A stretch of 64,000 nucleotides of DNA from DASXMR01 sp036495525 (GCA_036495525.1 DASXMR010000046.1:1-64000); one strand, 5' to 3'. Positions 32,366 through 41,799 are shown, counted from the first letter of the stretch. Translations and numbers: made by a program. The notes: a model not told the origin generated them from the letters alone.

Positions 32366-33880
32366 CTACTTGTAGCGCTTCCCGTGCAGCATGGTCGCGA
32401 GGCTCATGACTCTCTTCATGTCCTGGTCGGTGCGGCCGAACGAGGTCAGGTTCGCCGTCGGCTTCATCCGCTGCCGGGTGATGGCCTTGGGCTGCGCGAA
32501 TTCGCGCAGGCCGTCCGCGCCGTGGATCCGGCCGAAGCCCGAGTCGCCGGAGCCGCCAAAGGGCAGCGCGGGGACGCTGGCGAACGAGATCACCGAGTTC
32601 ACCGCCGTCATGCCGCTGCGCAGCGAACGGGCGGCTGCCATGGCGGCCTTCTTGTTCCGGGCGAAGATCGAGCCGCCGAGCCCGTAACTGCTGGCATTGG
32701 CCAGCGCGACGCCCTCGTCGAGGTCGGCCACCTTGGTCACGGTGACGGTCGGCCCGAAGGTCTCCTCGGTCACCGCCCTGCTCTCCTCCGGCACGTCGGC
32801 GAGGATCACCGGCCCGACGAAGGGCTTGCGTATGCTCGCGATTCCGCCAACGACCGACCGGCCGCCCCTGGCCAGCGCGTCGGCTATGTGCCGCTCGATG
32901 ACCTCGAACTGGCCAGGCATGGTCATCGGGCCGTAGTCAGCCTCGCGGTCCTCGCCTGGCCGGACAGACGTGACCCGCTCGGTGAGCTTCTCAAGGAACG
33001 TGTGATACACGTCCTGCGCCACGTAGACACGCTCGATGCCAATGCAGGTCTGCCCGGCGTTCGACAGCGCGCCCCAGGTGGCGGCGTCGGCCGCGGCATC
33101 GAGGTCAGCGTCAGCCGCGACGATGAGCGCGTCCTTGCCACCGCACTCGGCGACCATCGGCGTGAGGGTCGGCGCGCAGGCAGCCATGACCTTCTTCGCG
33201 GTAGCCGCCGATCCGGTGAACGCGATCTTGTTCACGCCACTGCGGGCGAGCGCCTCGCCGGTCGGGCCGGCGCCGGTGATCAGCTGCAGCACGGGCTGCT
33301 CGGGCACCACCTCGCTGAAGGACCTGACCAGCGCGTCGCCGACGGCCGGCGTCAGCTCGCTCGGCTTGAACACCACGGCGTTGCCAGCTGCGAGCGCATA
33401 GGCGATCGAGCCCACCGGGGTGAACACCGGGTAGTTCCACGGCCCGATCACGCCGACGACGCCGAGCGGCAGGTACTCAAGCGTCGACGCCTGGTTGATC
33501 GCCACCAGGCCGCTGCGCACCCGGCGCGGCCCGAGCACCTTGCGCGCGTGCTTGGCTGCCCAGTCGACGTGCACGATCGCGAGCAGGATCTCCAGCTTCG
33601 CGTCGTTGACGGGCTTGCCCGTCTCGGTGTGCACCAGCTCGGCCAGCCGCGAGATATACCTGGTGAGATGGGACTTCCAGGCGAGCAGGCGGGTCTGCCG
33701 CTCTTTCCAGCCGAGACCGGCCCACCAGTCGGCGGCCTGCCGGGCGCGCGCGACGGCGTCGGCCACCTCGCTCTCGCCGCAGACCGGGAAGCTGGCGATG
33801 ACCTCGGAGGTAGCCGGGTTCACCGTGTCGAAGGTCTTCGCCGTGTCCGCCATGTCACGCGAGTGCACCGTCGTGACCAT
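32366..33880 (-). CDS. NAD(P)-dependent aldehyde dehydrogenase (succinate-semialdehyde dehydrogenase-like)
   Basis: The 504-residue product has a complete ALDH fold. The Rossmann region is followed by the catalytic Glu in VAECGGKD and the nucleophile Cys in NAGQTCIGIERVY (near residue 279). The ECGGKD variant replaces the usual ELGGK. Overall pattern fits the GabD2/succinate-semialdehyde group, but the substrate is not proven. ATG 33880 has GGTGG upstream; ATG 33853 is an alternative. It is convergent with the HNH gene. Confidence 0.9.
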   Translation of the reverse strand: MVTTVHSRDMADTAKTFDTVNPATSEVIASFPVCGESEVADAVARARQAADWWAGLGWKERQTRLLAWKSHLTRYISRLAELVHTETGKPVNDAKLEILLAIVHVDWAAKHARKVLGPRRVRSGLVAINQASTLEYLPLGVVGVIGPWNYPVFTPVGSIAYALAAGNAVVFKPSELTPAVGDALVRSFSEVVPEQPVLQLITGAGPTGEALARSGVNKIAFTGSAATAKKVMAACAPTLTPMVAECGGKDALIVAADADLDAAADAATWGALSNAGQTCIGIERVYVAQDVYHTFLEKLTERVTSVRPGEDREADYGPMTMPGQFEVIERHIADALARGGRSVVGGIASIRKPFVGPVILADVPEESRAVTEETFGPTVTVTKVADLDEGVALANASSYGLGGSIFARNKKAAMAAARSLRSGMTAVNSVISFASVPALPFGGSGDSGFGRIHGADGLREFAQPKAITRQRMKPTANLTSFGRTDQDMKRVMSLATMLHGKRYK

Positions 33881-34008
33881 CGCCTTCCACCACCGTCCTG
33901 TGCTGCGGCTGCAAGCTGCCCTGGCCAAGTAAATCACTGCCTGACCAGGGGAAGATACTGTCCGGTAGGGATGGGCTTGAGCGCCGGGACAAGCGCCGGG
34001 AGAACGAG

Positions 34009-34620
34009 GTGACCGGCGGCACTCCCGATGCCGCAGCTGGCTCTCCTGCCGCGACCGAGGCCGACCGGCGGTGGCTGCGGCAGGCCGTCGAGCTGGCCAG
34101 TCGCTGCCCGGCGTCGAGCACGGCCTTCTCGGTCGGGGCGGTGGTCGTGAGCGCGGCGCGGGAGGTGCTGGGCACCGGGTTCTCCCGCGAGCGGGACCCG
34201 CATGACCACGCCGAGGAGGTCGCGCTCGACCGTGCCGGGTTCGACTCCGGCCGCCTGCAGCGTGACCCCGAGCAGCGTGCCCGGCTGCCGCGTGCCCCGT
34301 TGCGGTGTGCCCGGCCTGAGGACGCCGCGCCGGGCAAATCAGCGAGCGCGGAGCGGGGCAGGCCGAGCACGGCCGGACTGGCTGGCGCGACCATCTACAG
34401 CTCGCTGGAGCCCTGCGGCAGCCGGGCTTCCCGGCCCGTTCCGTGCGCTGAGCTGATCGTGGCCGCCGGGCTGTGCCGGGTCGTGATCGCGTGGCTTGAG
34501 CCGCCGCTGCTGGCCGCGGGCGGCGGCGCGGACTTGCTGCGGGCGGCCGGGCTCACCGTGATCGAGGTGCCCGAGCTGGCGGATGCGGCCAAGGCACTCA
34601 ACGCGCATCTGCTCCGATAA
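34009..34620 (+). CDS. RibD-like cytidine/deoxycytidylate deaminase-fold protein
   Basis: The 203-residue product has the zinc deaminase motif HAEE (residues 67-70) and the second half PCGSR...PCAELI (near 135-148), worded as in the riboflavin deaminase domain. There is no reductase domain, so it is a stand-alone deaminase of unknown substrate. An Arg/Pro-rich insertion of about 35 residues lies between the two motifs. The GTG at 34009 follows GGGAG. It is divergent from the aldehyde dehydrogenase gene. Confidence 0.8.
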   Translation: MTGGTPDAAAGSPAATEADRRWLRQAVELASRCPASSTAFSVGAVVVSAAREVLGTGFSRERDPHDHAEEVALDRAGFDSGRLQRDPEQRARLPRAPLRCARPEDAAPGKSASAERGRPSTAGLAGATIYSSLEPCGSRASRPVPCAELIVAAGLCRVVIAWLEPPLLAAGGGADLLRAAGLTVIEVPELADAAKALNAHLLR

Positions 34621-34703
34621 GCCGCGGGGAACGCAGCCTCAGTCCTCGCCGCGCCGAGCCGCCCCGCTGCGCCAGCCGGCGGCCAGGGCGCTATCGTCCG
34701 GCT

Positions 34704-35288
34704 ATGAGCCGACTTCCGCAGTTGCGTTATGACGATCTCGGGCCGGACGGGCAGAAGGTGTGGGACGGCCTTGTCGGGTCCCGCGGCAGCCAGCTGATCA
34801 GCGCGGACGGCAGCCTGATCGGCCCGTTCAACGCCTTCGTGACCGCGCCAGGCGTCGGCGGCCGGGTCAGCTCGCTCGGCCGGGTGGTGCGGTTCGAGAC
34901 TTCGATCGACCGGCGGCTGACCGAGCTGGCCGTGATCACGGTGGCCGCCAGGTGGCAAGCCGAGTTCGAGTGGTGGGCGCACGCTCAGATGGCGCGCGAG
35001 CACGGCGTCGACGGCCCAGCTATCGACGCCATCGGCCGCGGCGAGGAGCCGCAGCTTGACGGTGCCGACGAGCGCGTGGTGTACCGGGTCGCCAGGGAGC
35101 TGGCCGTCGACGGCAGGCTCAGCGCCGAGGCATACGATGCGGCCCAGCGGCTGCTCGGTGATCAGGGCACGGTTGAGCTGGTGACGCTGTGCGGGTACTA
35201 CACCATGATCTCGTTCATGCTGAACGCGTTCCGCGTGCCGCTCCCGCCCGGCAACGAGCCGACCTGGGCGGACGGCGAGTCAGGCTGA
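34704..35288 (+). CDS. Carboxymuconolactone decarboxylase-family protein
   Basis: The 194-residue product shows the CMD-family helix pattern with RLTELAVITVAARWQAEFEW and WAHAQMAREHGV, and the late segment LVTLCGYYTMISFMLNAF. It lacks the CxxC of peroxiredoxin-reducing AhpD, so a lyase/isomerase-like or unknown role is more likely than a redox one. It is close to gamma-carboxymuconolactone decarboxylase in length and pattern, but no other protocatechuate pathway gene is present. Confidence 0.8.
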   Translation: MSRLPQLRYDDLGPDGQKVWDGLVGSRGSQLISADGSLIGPFNAFVTAPGVGGRVSSLGRVVRFETSIDRRLTELAVITVAARWQAEFEWWAHAQMAREHGVDGPAIDAIGRGEEPQLDGADERVVYRVARELAVDGRLSAEAYDAAQRLLGDQGTVELVTLCGYYTMISFMLNAFRVPLPPGNEPTWADGESG

Positions 35289-35357
35289 CGGCGGCTGCCG
35301 CCGCCCCGGCCGCGCGGGGAGTTCTGGTCGGCGCGTCCGCCACCGCCAAGGAGGAAC

Positions 35358-36476
35358 ATGGTCGTCCCGCTCGCGGCTCGCGATGTCGCCGCAGTCGTCG
35401 GCGGCCTGCTGGTGCTGACCGCGGGCGTGAGCGTCGTCGGGACGGTGATCGTCCCGCGCTCGATCGGCAGCCTACTGACCCGCTTGGTGGACAAGCTGAT
35501 CGTGGGCGTGTTCGCGCTGATCACCCGCCCGATGCGGGACTACCGGCGGCGCGATCAGGTGCTAGCCGCGCAGGCTGCCGCGATCCTGCTCGGCCAGCTG
35601 GCTGCCTGGCTCATCATCTTCTTCATCGGCTTCGCGCTGCTGGTGTGGCCGTTCAGCGCGAACATCACCGACGCGTTCAGCACGGCTGGCCCGGCCCTGT
35701 GGGCCTTCGGATCGGCTGAGCCGCACGGCGCGACCGAGAAGGCGATCCTTGACGTGGCCGCGCTGTTCGCGCTCGTCACGATCACGCTGCAGATCGCGTA
35801 CCTGCCGACGCTGTACTCCGCGTTCAACCGCAGGGAGAACGAGGTAGCGCTGCTCAACGCCAGGGCCGGGGTACCGTCCTGGGGACCTGAGCTGCTCGCC
35901 CGCACGCATTACGCGCTCGGCTCAGGCTCCTCGACCGTCGACACGCTGCCAGGCCTCTATGCGCAGTGGGAAGGCTGGGCGGCTGACGTGGCGGAAAGCC
36001 ATTCCACCTACCTGCCGCTGGTGCGGTTCCGGTCGCCCCGGCCGCTGTCGTCCTGGGTGATCGCGCTGCTGGCGGTGCTGGACTCAGCGGCCCTGTACCT
36101 TTCCCTGTCGCCGAGCACGGCGCCGGTGGTGCCCGCGCGCTTGTGCCTGCGGGCCGGCATGCAGTGCTTCGCTGAGGTCGCCAGGGCGATGGGGCTGCCG
36201 GTGCCCGAGACGGTCGACCCGGACGCGGGGATCAGCCTGCAGTACGGCGAGTTTCTCGATGCCATCGCCCGGATGCGCGAGGTGGACTTCCCGGTCGAGC
36301 GTGACCCGGACGAGGCGTGGCCTGACTTCGTCGGCTGGCGGGTCAACTATGAGCAGAACGCGTATGCCGTCGCTGCCGCCGTGCACGCGGTGCCAGGACT
36401 GTGGTCGGGCCCGCGCCGGCCGCCGACCGAACCCATAGCCCCGCTGCGGCCGCCGCCGGGGCGTCCGCCAAAGTAG
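35358..36476 (+). CDS. Ion-channel-like integral membrane protein
   Basis: The 372-residue product has an N-terminal helix, a basic loop (RPMRDYRRRD), a helix at about 75-98, a pore-like re-entrant segment FSTAGPALWAFGSAEPHG, a further helix at about 130-152, and a long C-terminal soluble half. The layout resembles two-helix potassium channels, but the filter GPALWAFGSA departs from the canonical TVGYG, so ion selectivity is doubtful. ATG 35358 has AAGGAGGA directly upstream. The tail ends in a Pro/Arg-rich stretch. Confidence 0.6.
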   Translation: MVVPLAARDVAAVVGGLLVLTAGVSVVGTVIVPRSIGSLLTRLVDKLIVGVFALITRPMRDYRRRDQVLAAQAAAILLGQLAAWLIIFFIGFALLVWPFSANITDAFSTAGPALWAFGSAEPHGATEKAILDVAALFALVTITLQIAYLPTLYSAFNRRENEVALLNARAGVPSWGPELLARTHYALGSGSSTVDTLPGLYAQWEGWAADVAESHSTYLPLVRFRSPRPLSSWVIALLAVLDSAALYLSLSPSTAPVVPARLCLRAGMQCFAEVARAMGLPVPETVDPDAGISLQYGEFLDAIARMREVDFPVERDPDEAWPDFVGWRVNYEQNAYAVAAAVHAVPGLWSGPRRPPTEPIAPLRPPPGRPPK

Positions 36477-36512
36477 GCACGGCAACGGTCGACGACGGAA
36501 GCGAGGAGCGGC

Positions 36513-37361
36513 ATGAAGGTGTGCGTCACGGGCGGGAGCGGCAAGGCGGGTCGCGCTGTGCTCGCCGACCTGGCGGAACACGGGCACGAGGTGGTATCCG
36601 TCGACCTGGTGCGGCCGGTCGGCGTGCCAGCCGGGGTCGAGTACCTGCTCGCTGATCTCACCGACTACGGCCAGGCGGTCGAGGCGCTGGCCGGCGCGGA
36701 CGTCGTCGTGCACCTGGCTAACATCCCGGCGCCAGGAATCCGCACGCCGGCCGAGACCTTCAACCGCAACATGGCCATGAACTTCAACGTGTTCCGCGCG
36801 GCTGCCCAGCTCGACCTCGCCAGGGTGGTGTGGGCGTCCAGCGAGACAACGCTCGGGCTGCCGTTCGACGTGCCGCCGCGGTACGCGCCGGTGGACGAGG
36901 ACCACTACCCGGTGCCGACCTCGACCTATGCGCTGTCGAAAGTGGCCAGTGAGACCGTCGCTGAGCACATCGCGCAGTGGTCTGGCATCCCGTTCGTCGC
37001 GCTTCGTTTCTCCAATATCCTCGGCCCGGCCGACTACGAGCAGTTGCCGTCCTGCTGGGCCGACCCGCTACTGCGGAAGTGGAACCTGTGGGGCTACATC
37101 GACGAGCGGGACGCGGCCGCGGCGTGCAGGCTAGCGCTCGACGCGGATGTCAGCGGCAGCACGAGCTTCATCATCGCCGCCGATGACACCGTGATGACCA
37201 GGCCGTCGGCCGAGCTGATGGCCGAGGTGTTCCCGTCGGTTCCGCTGACCCGCGAGGTGCCAGGGCAGGGGACGCTGCTGTCGAACGAGCGGGCGCGCGG
37301 CGCGCTCGGCTTCAGGCCGGCGCACTCCTGGCGTGATCACGTGCAGGCGCCAGCTAGCTGA
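36513..37361 (+). CDS. NAD(P)-dependent epimerase/dehydratase (extended SDR)
   Basis: The 282-residue product opens with the nucleotide-binding motif VTGGSGKAGRAV and has the catalytic YxxxK as YALSK with upstream SS in WASSET. It belongs to the UDP-glucose-epimerase-like extended short-chain group. The substrate is not evident and there are no sugar-biosynthesis neighbours. GAGGAG precedes the ATG. It converges with nucS, leaving a 20-bp gap. Confidence 0.85.
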   Translation: MKVCVTGGSGKAGRAVLADLAEHGHEVVSVDLVRPVGVPAGVEYLLADLTDYGQAVEALAGADVVVHLANIPAPGIRTPAETFNRNMAMNFNVFRAAAQLDLARVVWASSETTLGLPFDVPPRYAPVDEDHYPVPTSTYALSKVASETVAEHIAQWSGIPFVALRFSNILGPADYEQLPSCWADPLLRKWNLWGYIDERDAAAACRLALDADVSGSTSFIIAADDTVMTRPSAELMAEVFPSVPLTREVPGQGTLLSNERARGALGFRPAHSWRDHVQAPAS

Positions 37362-37381
37362 GTTGCCAGCGCATGGGCGGG

Positions 37382-38041
37382 TCAGAACAGCCGCAGCGCG
37401 CCGTCGCCCGCCCCGCGCATCTCCTGGTAGTCGAGCGTCACGCAGCGGATGCCCCGGTCCCGGGCGAGCACTCGCGCCTGCGGCCGGATCTCCTGCGCGG
37501 CGAACACCCCGCGCACCGGCGCGAGCAGCGGGTCGCGGTTGAGCAGCTCCAGGTAGCGGGTGAGCTGCTCAACGCCGTCGATCTCGCCGCGCCGCTTGAC
37601 CTCGATCGCAACGCTCAGGCCGCCGGCGTCCCGGCACATCAGGTCGACCGGGCCGATCGGCGTCGGATACTCGCGGCGTACCAGCCGCCAGCCGTCGCCG
37701 AGCAAGCCGAGCTGGGCGGCGAGCAGTTCCTGCAGGTGTGATTCGACGCCGTCCTTGACCAGGCCCGGATCCTGGCCCAGGTCGAACGAGCTGTCGCTCA
37801 GCACCTCTTCGATCTCGATCGTCAGCGTCTCGCCTGACTTGCCGGTGACGATCCACCTGCCCGGCGTCTCGGCTAGCCGGCAGGGCGGCGACATCCAGTT
37901 CAGCGGCTTGTAGCTGCCGCCGTCGGAGTGCACGAGCACAGATCCGTCGGCCTTGACCATGATCAGCCGGGTGGCGCTCGGCAGGTGCGCGGACAGCCGG
38001 CCCGCGTAGTCCACGCTGCACCGGGCGATGACGAGGCGCAC
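37382..38041 (-). CDS. nucS: Mismatch-specific endonuclease NucS
   Basis: The 219-residue product is full-length NucS. The DNA-binding N-terminal half begins MRLVIARCSVDYAGRL. The nuclease half has the catalytic Asp in GPVDLMCRD and the Glu-x-Lys in AIEVKRRGE. The C-terminal DGALRLF resembles the beta-clamp-binding end. NucS cuts both strands at mismatches and replaces MutS/MutL in most actinobacteria. It starts with GTG at 38041. Confidence 0.94.
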   Translation of the reverse strand: MRLVIARCSVDYAGRLSAHLPSATRLIMVKADGSVLVHSDGGSYKPLNWMSPPCRLAETPGRWIVTGKSGETLTIEIEEVLSDSSFDLGQDPGLVKDGVESHLQELLAAQLGLLGDGWRLVRREYPTPIGPVDLMCRDAGGLSVAIEVKRRGEIDGVEQLTRYLELLNRDPLLAPVRGVFAAQEIRPQARVLARDRGIRCVTLDYQEMRGAGDGALRLF

Positions 38042-38163
38042 GGAGCAACTGTAGCGACCAGTCAGCTGCCGGCCGTGCGGGGCCGCAGTCCGGTCTGACA
38101 GCCGCCTGCACGGCAGCAGCCTGACCCGCGCTGCCGGCGCGTTGCTCGGTAGGGTCGCGAGCC

Positions 38164-39810
38164 ATGGAGATACGCGAGGTGGCGGTCATCGGCCTGGGCA
38201 CCATGGGCGCGGGAATCGCCGAGGTATTCGCCCGCGGCGGGCTGCGGGTCACCGCGATCGAGGCCGACCCGCCGGCCCTGGCCCGCGGCATGGAGGTGCT
38301 GGACAGCTCGCTGACCAGGTCCGTCGCCAGGGGTCGGCTGACCGCCGCGGAGCGTGCCGAGGTTTTCGGCCGGATCAGGCCGGCCGCCAGCGCCGCGGAT
38401 GCGGCGACGGCCGACCTCGTGATCGAGGTCGTCCCCGAGCGGATGGAGATCAAGCGACGGGTCTTCGAGGACCTGGAGCAGGCCTGCGGCAGCAACGCGA
38501 TCCTCGCGACCAACACCTCCTCGCTGTCGGTCACCGCCATCGCGGCTGGCACGGCCCGGCCAGGCCGGGTGGTCGGCATGCACTTCTTCAACCCGGCGCC
38601 GGTGATGGGCCTGGTCGAGGTGGTCACCACGGTGCTGACCGACCCGGCGGCCGCCGAGACGGTCACGGCGCTCGCTGGGCGGCTCGGCAAGACCCCGGTG
38701 CAGGTCACCGACCGGGCCGGATTCGTCGCCAACGCGCTGCTGCTGCCGTACCTGAACCACGCCGTGCGGCTGCTGGAGACCGGCTACGCCAGCCGCGACG
38801 ACATCGACGCGGCGGTGACGGGCGGGATCGGGCTGCCGATGGGCCCGCTGACGCTGCTCGACCTGATCGGCCTGGACACCTCGCTGTCGGTCCTCGAAGT
38901 CCTCCAGGAGGAGTTCGGCGGCCAGCGCTACACCCCGGCGCCGCTGCTGCGCAGGCTCACCACCGCCGGGCGGACCGGGCGCAAGAGCGGCCGGGGCTTC
39001 TACGACTACCGCCGCGACGATACCGCGCCGCAGCCCTCGTCAGAATCCCAGCAGAACGAGGCCGGCGCCTCGGCTCCCGGCACCATCACGCTGATCGACG
39101 CCGGGGGCGACCCAGAAGGTGAGCTCGCGAGCGCCATCGCCGGGGCCGGCTGCACCGTCAGCCGCGACCCGGCCCAGGCCGGCGAGCTGGTGCTCGTCGC
39201 CGCGGCGGCCGATCACAGCGTGCTGGCGCAGGCGCGGCAGCACGGCCGCCCAGCCGATGCCGTCGGCGTGCACCTGCCGGCCGGCCTGCAGGGCAGGGCG
39301 AAGGATGGCGTCGGCGTCGCTGAGCTGGTGCGGACGCCGCTGACCTCGGCGGCGGCGGCGGCAGCCGCGGCCGCGCTGGTCGCCAGGCTCGGGCTGCGCG
39401 CCGTGCAGTGCCCTGACCGGCCCGGCTTCCTGGCAGGCGCGCTGCTATACCCGCACCTGAACGACGCCATCCGGATGGTGCAGGACGGCTACGCGTCGCC
39501 GGCTGACGTGGACGCCGCGATGACGCTGGGCTGCGGCTATCCGCGCGGCCCGGTGGGGCTGCTCGACGACGCCGGGCTGCAGCCGGCCGTGGCCGTCCTC
39601 TCGGCCATGCACCGGGCCTACGCCGAGCCCGGCTACGCGCCGGTTCCGCTGCTGGCCGAGCTGGCAGCGGCCGGGCTGACTGCGGCCGGGCTGACTGCGG
39701 CCGGGCTGGCTGCGGGCGGGCTGGCTGCGGGCGGGCCGGGCGCCGGGCAGACCGCCGACGGGCCGGAGCCGAGCGAGCCTGGCGCTGACCAGGCCGGCGG
39801 GATCAATTGA
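38164..39810 (+). CDS. 3-hydroxyacyl-CoA dehydrogenase with two C-terminal domains
   Basis: The 548-residue product begins with the NAD site GLGTMGAGIAEVFARGG and the catalytic His region MHFFNPAPVMGLVEVV. A first 3HCDH C-terminal domain (about 180-285) and a second one (about 415-505, DRPGFLAGALLYPHLNDAI) are separated by a degenerate Rossmann-like part. This matches the PaaH/FadB-type actinobacterial dehydrogenases of beta-oxidation or phenylacetate degradation. The end is an Ala/Gly/Leu pentapeptide repeat. No hydratase gene is adjacent. Confidence 0.9.
   Translation: MEIREVAVIGLGTMGAGIAEVFARGGLRVTAIEADPPALARGMEVLDSSLTRSVARGRLTAAERAEVFGRIRPAASAADAATADLVIEVVPERMEIKRRVFEDLEQACGSNAILATNTSSLSVTAIAAGTARPGRVVGMHFFNPAPVMGLVEVVTTVLTDPAAAETVTALAGRLGKTPVQVTDRAGFVANALLLPYLNHAVRLLETGYASRDDIDAAVTGGIGLPMGPLTLLDLIGLDTSLSVLEVLQEEFGGQRYTPAPLLRRLTTAGRTGRKSGRGFYDYRRDDTAPQPSSESQQNEAGASAPGTITLIDAGGDPEGELASAIAGAGCTVSRDPAQAGELVLVAAAADHSVLAQARQHGRPADAVGVHLPAGLQGRAKDGVGVAELVRTPLTSAAAAAAAAALVARLGLRAVQCPDRPGFLAGALLYPHLNDAIRMVQDGYASPADVDAAMTLGCGYPRGPVGLLDDAGLQPAVAVLSAMHRAYAEPGYAPVPLLAELAAAGLTAAGLTAAGLAAGGLAAGGPGAGQTADGPEPSEPGADQAGGIN
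39661..39735 (+). repeat. Five in-frame 15-bp units (AAGLT/AAGGL type)
   Basis: Five tandem 15-bp units (two subtypes, CTGACTGCGGCCGGG and CTGGCTGCGGGCGGG, plus a first variant) encode pentapeptides like LTAAG and LAAGG at the C-terminus of the 3-hydroxyacyl-CoA dehydrogenase. Being in frame, copy-number change would only alter tail length. Confidence 0.85.
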
Positions 39811-39871
39811 AGATCGCGGGGCGTTAACGCCGAGGTCAGCTTCAGCCTCGCGATCGACCATTGGATAGCTC

Positions 39872-40255
39872 ATGAGCCCGCGAAAGGCGCGCCGGCTGCC
39901 CGGCGACGTGCCGCGCCGCCCGCGCCGGGCCGGCCGGGTGCCGCCGTCGGCCGGGCCTGGCGGGTCACCGGGCACGCGTGACGACGACGCCGGCCGGGAC
40001 CTGGGGGTCACGCTTGGCCTGCCGCAGGCGCAGAGCTGGCCGGACGGTGACTGGCTGGTCCGCCAGGTGCCGGGCGCCGCGGCGACCAAGACCTACCGCT
40101 GCCCCGGCTGCGACCAGGAGATCCGGCCGGGCGTCGGCCACCTGGTGGTGTGGCCCGACCATGCCCCCGGGCCGCAGGAACGGCGGCACTGGCACAATGC
40201 GTGCTGGCAGCGCCGCCCCCGGCGGCCCGGTCCAGGGCCGCGCACGCACCGATGA
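39872..40255 (+). CDS. Small conserved CxxC/HxxxC protein
   Basis: The 127-residue product has a basic, Pro/Gly-rich start and a conserved second half reading KTYRCPGCDQEIRPGVGHLV and then RRHWHNACW. The spacing CxxC plus HxxxC suggests a single zinc-binding site. Proteins of this kind are widespread in actinobacteria and often labelled ATP/GTP-binding without evidence. It precedes the hydrolase gene by 7 bp, so the two are probably co-transcribed. Confidence 0.75.
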   Translation: MSPRKARRLPGDVPRRPRRAGRVPPSAGPGGSPGTRDDDAGRDLGVTLGLPQAQSWPDGDWLVRQVPGAAATKTYRCPGCDQEIRPGVGHLVVWPDHAPGPQERRHWHNACWQRRPRRPGPGPRTHR

Positions 40256-40262
40256 GGAACCC

Positions 40263-40982
40263 ATGACCCCGATCACCGCCAGCACTGTGCTGCCTGCCCG
40301 GCGCGAGCAGGTCACGCTGCGCACCGCCGACGGCCTCGCCCTAGTGGGCGAGCTGGCGCTGCCCGCGACCCGGCCGCCGGCCGGAACGCTGATCTGCCTG
40401 CATCCGCTGCCGACGGCTGGCGGGATGATGGACAGCCACCTGCTGCGCAAGGCCGCCTACCGGCTGCCTGCCCTGGCCGATCTGGCCGTGCTGCGCTTCA
40501 ACACCAGGGGCACCTCGTCGGAGCAGGGCACAAGCGAGGGCGAGTTCGGCCTCGGCGAGGCCGAGCGCTTCGACGTGGCTGCCGCCATCGAGTACTGCGC
40601 GGCGGCCGGCCTGCCCGGGCTGTGGCTGCTCGGCTGGTCGTTCGGCACCGAGCTGGCGCTGCGGTTCGGTGACGTCCCTGAGGTGCAGGGGGCGATCCTG
40701 ATCTCGCCGCCGCTGCGCCGCGCTGGCGACGCCGACCTGGACCGGTGGGCCGCGTCAGGCAAGCCGCTGGTCGCGCTCATCCCCGAGCTCGACGACTACC
40801 TGCGCCCGGAGGAAGCCAGGAAGCGCTTCGCCAGGGTGCCGCAGGCTGAGGTGATCGCGGCCGAGAACGCGAAGCACCTATGGGTGGGAGAGCGATACGT
40901 ACGTATCGTGCTTGATGAAGTCGTGCGGCGGGTCAACCCCGGTGCCTGGCCGCTGCCCGCCGAGTGGGAGGACTCACCGTGA
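40263..40982 (+). CDS. Alpha/beta hydrolase
   Basis: The 239-residue product has the nucleophile elbow GWSFGT, an oxyanion-type segment LICLHPLPTAGG and a late His in NAKHLWVGER. This is the CocE/dienelactone-like small hydrolase pattern; the substrate is unknown. The ATG at 40263 follows GAGGA. A longer frame reaching 39978 overlaps the preceding gene and is rejected. Its stop overlaps the start of the SDR gene, implying translational coupling. Confidence 0.85.
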   Translation: MTPITASTVLPARREQVTLRTADGLALVGELALPATRPPAGTLICLHPLPTAGGMMDSHLLRKAAYRLPALADLAVLRFNTRGTSSEQGTSEGEFGLGEAERFDVAAAIEYCAAAGLPGLWLLGWSFGTELALRFGDVPEVQGAILISPPLRRAGDADLDRWAASGKPLVALIPELDDYLRPEEARKRFARVPQAEVIAAENAKHLWVGERYVRIVLDEVVRRVNPGAWPLPAEWEDSP

Positions 40983-41743
40983 GCACATTTGACCTGACCG
41001 GAAAGACGGCCTTCATCACCGGTGCTTCCCGCGGCATCGGCAAGGTCATCGCCATCGCCCTCGCCGAGGCCGGCGCCGACGTTGCGCTGGTCGCGCGCAC
41101 CGAGTCCGGGCTCGCTGACACCGCCTCCGAGGTGGCTGTGCTCGGCCGCAAGGCGTTCGTCATTCCGGCCGACGTCACCAGCCAGCCGGCTGTGGCCGAG
41201 GCGGCCGCCGCCGCGATCGAGCAGCTCGGCCACGTGGACATCGTGGTCAACAACGCCGGCGGGTCGAACTTCATGGTTGGCTTCCGCGATCTCCGGCTGA
41301 CCGGCTGGGACAAGATCATGCGGCTGAACCTGGACTCGGCCGTTTACGTCTGCCACGCATTCGCCGGGCACCTGCTGGACCGCGGCGAGGGCTCGGTGAT
41401 CAACGTTGCCTCGGTAGCCGGCGTGGCCGCCTCACCGCTCATCTCGCCGTACGGCGCCGCGAAGGCCGGGCTGATCTCGCTGACCAAGTCGCTGGCCGTC
41501 GAGTGGGCGGCGCAGGGCGTGCGGGTGAACGCGCTGTGCCCCGGCTGGACCGCCACCGACCTGAACCGCAACCTGTGGCAGGACGCCGTCGCCGGCCCGG
41601 CCACGATCGCGACCGTGCCGATGCAGCGCTGGGCCCGCCCGGAGGAGATGGCCGGCCCGGCGGTGTTCCTGGCTAGCGGCGCTTCCTCGTACATGACCGG
41701 TCAGGTGCTGCTGATCGACGGCGGCCAGACGGTCAGTCCCTAG
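40979..41743 (+). CDS. Short-chain dehydrogenase/reductase
   Basis: The 254-residue product is a classical SDR: cofactor site TGASRGIGKVIAIALA, NNAGG, catalytic Ser-Tyr-Lys (INVASVAGVA, then YGAAKAGL). Family behaviour is glucose/3-oxoacyl reductase-like, substrate unknown. The GTG at 40979 sits in the hydrolase stop (GTGA), with GGAGG upstream. The pair hydrolase-SDR looks like one metabolic unit. Confidence 0.88.
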   Translation: MSTFDLTGKTAFITGASRGIGKVIAIALAEAGADVALVARTESGLADTASEVAVLGRKAFVIPADVTSQPAVAEAAAAAIEQLGHVDIVVNNAGGSNFMVGFRDLRLTGWDKIMRLNLDSAVYVCHAFAGHLLDRGEGSVINVASVAGVAASPLISPYGAAKAGLISLTKSLAVEWAAQGVRVNALCPGWTATDLNRNLWQDAVAGPATIATVPMQRWARPEEMAGPAVFLASGASSYMTGQVLLIDGGQTVSP

Positions 41744-41799
41744 GACTGTCCAGAGCCCGCCCGGCCCGCCGTGCTGCAGCCGTACCGGCTGGCGGCTGG

